Under the pieces are notes generated by a model. It saw nothing but the letters and a program-made list of their open reading frames with translations, searched no databases and was not told where the DNA came from. Shown here one piece after another: positions 61,091-64,000 of a DNA stretch of 64,000 nt. Within the stretch, counting starts at the first letter, position 1; each line of letters begins with the position of its first letter. Position numbers and translations under genes: made by a program. Origin of the DNA: Marinoscillum sp. MHG1-6. GTDB lineage: Bacteria > Bacteroidota > Bacteroidia > Cytophagales > Cyclobacteriaceae. The DNA is taken from NCBI RefSeq assembly GCF_024714475.1, contig NZ_JAMZMI010000001.1, positions 124,001-188,000 on the forward strand, in the 5' to 3' direction.

Positions 61091-62056
61091 ATGCAAGAAC
61101 TAAAAGATGATGTAGCCATTGCTGACTACCTGCACGAGACGTTTGAAAGACTGGAGCAGGAAATAAGCAAATCTATTGTAGGTCAAAAGGAGGTTGTTCG
61201 TTTGTTGATCACCTCAATATTTTGTGGGGGTCATTCCCTTTTAGTCGGCGTTCCCGGGCTTGCCAAGACACTCCTGATCCAAACCATCTCTCAATGCCTC
61301 GGACTGGAATTTAACAGGATTCAGTTTACTCCAGACCTGATGCCCAGTGACGTGCTGGGGGCAGAAACATTGGACCAGGATCGTAACTTTCGTTTTATCA
61401 AGGGGCCCATCTTTGCCAATGTGGTTCTGGCGGATGAAATCAACCGTACCCCACCTAAGACGCAGTCAGCGCTATTAGAAGCCATGCAGGAAGGTGCTGT
61501 CACCATAGGAGGACACCACCATCAACTGGATAAACCTTTCTTTGTTTTAGCTACTCAGAACCCCATCGAACAGGAAGGGACCTATCCGCTTCCGGAGGCA
61601 CAGCTCGATCGTTTCATGTTCATGATCAAGTTGGATTACCCTACAATGGAGGAAGAGCTGGATATTGTGAAGCAGACCACTTCTAATCAGGATACGGTTC
61701 TAGAAAAAGTGGTTTCCAAAAAGGATATTATTACTTTCCAAAGTCTGATCCGCAAGGTTCCGGTTCCTGACTCCGTATTTCGATACGCAGTAGAGTTGGT
61801 ACATAAGACCCGACCAAATACCAGTCACGCCTCAGAATTGGCAAATCAATACCTAGATTGGGGAGCGGGTCCTCGTGCCAGTCAGTTCCTTATCCTGGCC
61901 GCAAAATGTCATGCGCTATTAAATGGGAAGTATTCTCCTGATATAGAAAACATTCAAGCCGTTGCCAAGCCTGTTCTCACCCATCGAATAGTTAGAAACT
62001 TCCGTGCTGAGGCTGATGGGTATACTGAAGAACAAATAATTGATCAGCTGCTCTGA
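61091..62056 (+). CDS. MoxR-family AAA+ ATPase
   Basis: A 321-residue AAA+ chaperone. P-loop GVPGLAKT (about 50-57), Walker B VVLADEINRTPPKTQSALLEAMQE, sensor 1 ATQNPIEQEGTYPLPEAQLDRF and the arginine-finger region are all present. MoxR proteins help assemble or activate metal enzymes and VWA-domain partners. The usual DUF58 and VWA partners are not adjacent, though a VWA protein lies at 46 kb. It ends the chaperone run and is convergent with pheS (8 bp). Confidence 0.95.
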   Translation: MQELKDDVAIADYLHETFERLEQEISKSIVGQKEVVRLLITSIFCGGHSLLVGVPGLAKTLLIQTISQCLGLEFNRIQFTPDLMPSDVLGAETLDQDRNFRFIKGPIFANVVLADEINRTPPKTQSALLEAMQEGAVTIGGHHHQLDKPFFVLATQNPIEQEGTYPLPEAQLDRFMFMIKLDYPTMEEELDIVKQTTSNQDTVLEKVVSKKDIITFQSLIRKVPVPDSVFRYAVELVHKTRPNTSHASELANQYLDWGAGPRASQFLILAAKCHALLNGKYSPDIENIQAVAKPVLTHRIVRNFRAEADGYTEEQIIDQLL

Positions 62057-62064
62057 GAAGGGGA

Positions 62065-63072
62065 TCAGAATTGCTTCAGGAAGCGAATATCATTTTCTGA
62101 GAACAGCCTGATATCATCAATCTGGTATTTCAGCATAGCAATACGTTCGATGCCCATACCGAATGCAAAACCACTGTACTCCTTTGGATCGATTCCACAG
62201 CTCGTCAAAACATTAGGGTCTACCATTCCTGCACCACCAATTTCAACCCAGCCCGAGTATTTACAGATTTTGCACCCGTCTCCTTTACAGATGAAGCAAC
62301 TGATATCAATCTCAGCAGAAGGTTCTGTGAATGGAAAATAAGATGGTCTGAACCTGATTTTTGTTTCCGGTCCAAAAAACTCCTTGGCAAAGTGGTACAA
62401 CGTCTGCTTCAGGTCTTTGAAGCTTACTTCTTTGTCGACGTAAAGCCCCTCTACCTGATTGAAGAAACAATGCGCACGTGCAGAGATCGCCTCATTTCGA
62501 TAAACCCTTCCGGGCATAATCGATCTGAACGGAGGTTTTCCCTTTTCCATCAACCGCGTCTGAACGTTTGAGGTATGCGTTCTTAAGAGAATATCAGGAT
62601 CCTTTTCGATGAAATAGGTGTCCTGCATCTCTCTTGCAGGGTGATTTTCAGGAAAGTTGAGTGCCGTAAAATTGTGAAAGTCATCTTCGATCTCAGGACC
62701 ATCCGAAACGTTAAAACCCTGTCGCTCAAAAATCTGAATGATACGATTCTTAACCTGTGTCAAAGGATGAATGGACCCTGCACTGGGTACAGGAGGCAAA
62801 GTAAGATCAAGTCCTACTACCTCATCGGCACTTTGGTTATTGACCGCTTCAATGAGACTATTGAATTTTGCCTGGGCTTCTTCTTTAAATTCATTTAAAA
62901 GCGCACCGAACTCCCGCTTTTGCTCGTTTGGGACTTTTTTGAATTCATCGAAAAGTTCAGAAATAACTCCTTTTTTGCTGATAAACTTCAGGCGAAAATC
63001 CTCCAGTTCCTGTTTGGACTTTGCCATTGCGCTTTGTAGCTCTGCCTTGTAGCTTTCAATCTTTTCCTTCAT
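62065..63072 (-). CDS. pheS: Phenylalanyl-tRNA synthetase alpha subunit
   Basis: Catalytic subunit of the heterotetrameric class II synthetase. The 335-residue protein has the N-terminal coiled-coil (about 1-85) and motif 2 ([27 protein letters not shown]). It also has the [19 protein letters not shown]-type segment (here [14 protein letters not shown]) and motif 3 ([13 protein letters not shown]). A CxxC...CxxC cluster ([12 protein letters not shown]) follows motif 2, as in many Bacteroidota. pheT is elsewhere. Confidence 0.97.
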   Translation of the reverse strand: MKEKIESYKAELQSAMAKSKQELEDFRLKFISKKGVISELFDEFKKVPNEQKREFGALLNEFKEEAQAKFNSLIEAVNNQSADEVVGLDLTLPPVPSAGSIHPLTQVKNRIIQIFERQGFNVSDGPEIEDDFHNFTALNFPENHPAREMQDTYFIEKDPDILLRTHTSNVQTRLMEKGKPPFRSIMPGRVYRNEAISARAHCFFNQVEGLYVDKEVSFKDLKQTLYHFAKEFFGPETKIRFRPSYFPFTEPSAEIDISCFICKGDGCKICKYSGWVEIGGAGMVDPNVLTSCGIDPKEYSGFAFGMGIERIAMLKYQIDDIRLFSENDIRFLKQF

Positions 63073-63092
63073 TTCCTCGAGTTATGAGGTCA

Positions 63093-63100
63093 CAAAAGTA
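63093..63100 (-). promoter_or_regulatory. -7 promoter element of pheS
   Basis: The minus strand reads TACTTTTG, a full TAnnTTTG match, 20 nt upstream of the pheS ATG. A GAGGAA stretch stands directly before the ATG. Confidence 0.5.
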
Positions 63101-63118
63101 ATAACTGCCAACTAATCA

Positions 63119-64000
63119 CTAGGCTGATTTCGAGATATAAAGGGATTTTTGGTCCTTTTCTGCAAGAGAAGCCATCCTCTGCTCCTTTCTGGAAGCAAAG
63201 AGATCAACGGTACCCCCAAAAGCAACCATGAATGCAAAGCAGATCAAAATGATAAATTCCTGACGGAGAAACTGATCCAGAACCAGCGACAACGCAGCTG
63301 TCGAAACATTGGCTATGATCAAAGCTATTGTAGCTGTTGAATGGGTCATCCCAAGATTCAACAGGGAATGGTGGATATGGTTTCTATCCGGAACCATGGG
63401 TGAGCGGCCGTGCCAAATTCGTATGGCAAAGACCCGAAGCGTATCATAGATCGGAACAATCAAGAGAGCGATGCCCATAGCCACCGGCGCCTCAACATTC
63501 ACTAAGGGCCCATAGCCACCAATATTAGCAAGGTCAATGGATTTAATACAGAGCACGGAGACCATAAATCCAAGAAACATCGATCCCGTATCTCCCATGA
63601 AAACCTGAGACGGATACCAGTTAAAGAACAGAAAAGCCATGAGGGCACCTACCAGGCTCAGACTCATTGCCGCCAGAACTATCTCTCCTGAAAAATAAAA
63701 GAAGTAGGCAAAAACGGTCAGGATAAACACCGCCACTGACCCAGCCAGCCCATCGATACCATCCACCAGGTTGAATGAATTGGTTAGCACCACAATCATG
63801 AAAATGGAAATGATCTCCTGCAGACCGTAGGGCAACTCATGTAGACCAAATAAACCATAAAGGCCCTGAAGTTTGATTTCGGAAAAGTACACTACTAAAA
63901 AGGCTGACAAAATCTGCACCGCCAATTTTTGTTTTGCCTGCAAGCTGGACACATCATCACGCACTCCTAAAAGAAAAATCATGAGCATTCCCGCCAGGAA
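63119..64000 (-). CDS. WecA/TagO/MraY-family undecaprenyl-phosphate sugar-1-phosphate transferase (N-terminus cut)
   Basis: A polytopic membrane protein that starts a polysaccharide or teichoic-type chain by moving a HexNAc-1-phosphate onto undecaprenyl phosphate. The frame stays open to base 64000, so the start lies outside the window. Seen: LGVRDD (first Asp pair), NSFNLVDGIDGLAG, VFMGDTGSMFLG (metal site) and the HIHH carbohydrate-recognition motif near the C-terminus (DRNHIHHSLLNLG). About ten TM helices are visible. The HIHH motif fits WecA/RgpG/TagO-type rather than MraY. The C-terminal tail is cytoplasmic and charged. Confidence 0.93.
   Translation of the reverse strand, partial: FLAGMLMIFLLGVRDDVSSLQAKQKLAVQILSAFLVVYFSEIKLQGLYGLFGLHELPYGLQEIISIFMIVVLTNSFNLVDGIDGLAGSVAVFILTVFAYFFYFSGEIVLAAMSLSLVGALMAFLFFNWYPSQVFMGDTGSMFLGFMVSVLCIKSIDLANIGGYGPLVNVEAPVAMGIALLIVPIYDTLRVFAIRIWHGRSPMVPDRNHIHHSLLNLGMTHSTATIALIIANVSTAALSLVLDQFLRQEFIILICFAFMVAFGGTVDLFASRKEQRMASLAEKDQKSLYISKSA

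Overview
The window looks like chromosomal DNA from a member of the Bacteroidota, most likely the order Cytophagales. The signs are a fused SecDF, a eukaryotic-type (GT3) glycogen synthase, a TonB-dependent receptor behind a TPP riboswitch, a kynurenine/3-hydroxyanthranilate operon, a Nudix-type sugar regulator, carboxypeptidase-like regulatory domains, and many promoters with the Bacteroidota -7 element TAnnTTTG. Species cannot be assigned. Almost all of it is ordinary core genome. There is no prophage, CRISPR array, insertion sequence or rRNA. One tRNA (Val, anticodon TAC) is present. Genes are cut at both ends: a lipoprotein at the left and a WecA/TagO-type transferase at the right.

Layout. 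1-6 kb: a partial lipoprotein, a zinc-ribbon membrane protein, and a tryptophan-catabolism operon (3-hydroxyanthranilate dioxygenase, kynureninase, kynurenine 3-monooxygenase) whose genes overlap as TAATG, with a divergent SDR protein. 6-13 kb: dxs, scpA, ndk, then nrnA, an FKBP-like lipoprotein, rdgB and udk. 12.6-18.7 kb: a small membrane-anchored protein directly ahead of secDF, a 54-residue protein ending in CVGCGS, an MscS-like channel and TonB. 18.7-22.3 kb: a xylose module (xylA, xylB and a divergent Nudix-type regulator) with a 19-bp palindromic operator. 22.3-30.6 kb: a secreted unknown, a gene-poor stretch with a structured repeat, tRNA-Val, murF with a DUF2461 gene, a four-gene overlapping operon (hemerythrin-like, ruvX, def, omega-amidase) and a C-terminal processing peptidase. 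30.6-44 kb: glycogen synthase, the second zinc-ribbon paralogue, an EamA transporter, dusB, a CPBP protease, cdsA, gdhA, psd, a DUF4389/DUF4870/M48 envelope operon, free-methionine sulfoxide reductase, ribD and prmC. 44-50 kb: an ECF-type sigma factor with a mosaic anti-sigma/TonB-like protein and a VWA lipid-envelope-type protein. 49-54.5 kb: thiamine uptake (TPP riboswitch plus TonB receptor, PnuC-like transporter, NadR-like kinase, a degenerate thiamine pyrophosphokinase-like gene). 54.5-64 kb: guaB, a PP2C/STAS/HATPase partner-switching module, two SurA-type chaperone genes, a MoxR ATPase, pheS and the partial sugar-phosphate transferase.

Themes. The envelope dominates: TonB energisation, SecDF export, SurA-type folding, murF, cdsA/psd phospholipid synthesis and several regulated proteases. 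Two points deserve attention first. One is the small secreted or anchored protein ahead of secDF, which has the architecture expected of a translation-arrest sensor. The other is a set of promoters whose -7 box ends only 4-8 nt before the start codon, implying leaderless or nearly leaderless mRNAs, some with TTG starts.

Start sites were corrected for kmo, dxs, udk, the omega-amidase, ribD, the VWA protein, the beta-propeller protein, the PnuC-like gene, the PP2C phosphatase and the SurA-like lipoprotein. TTG or GTG starts appear real for scpA, cdsA, dusB, the secDF-upstream gene, the S41 peptidase and the sigma factor.
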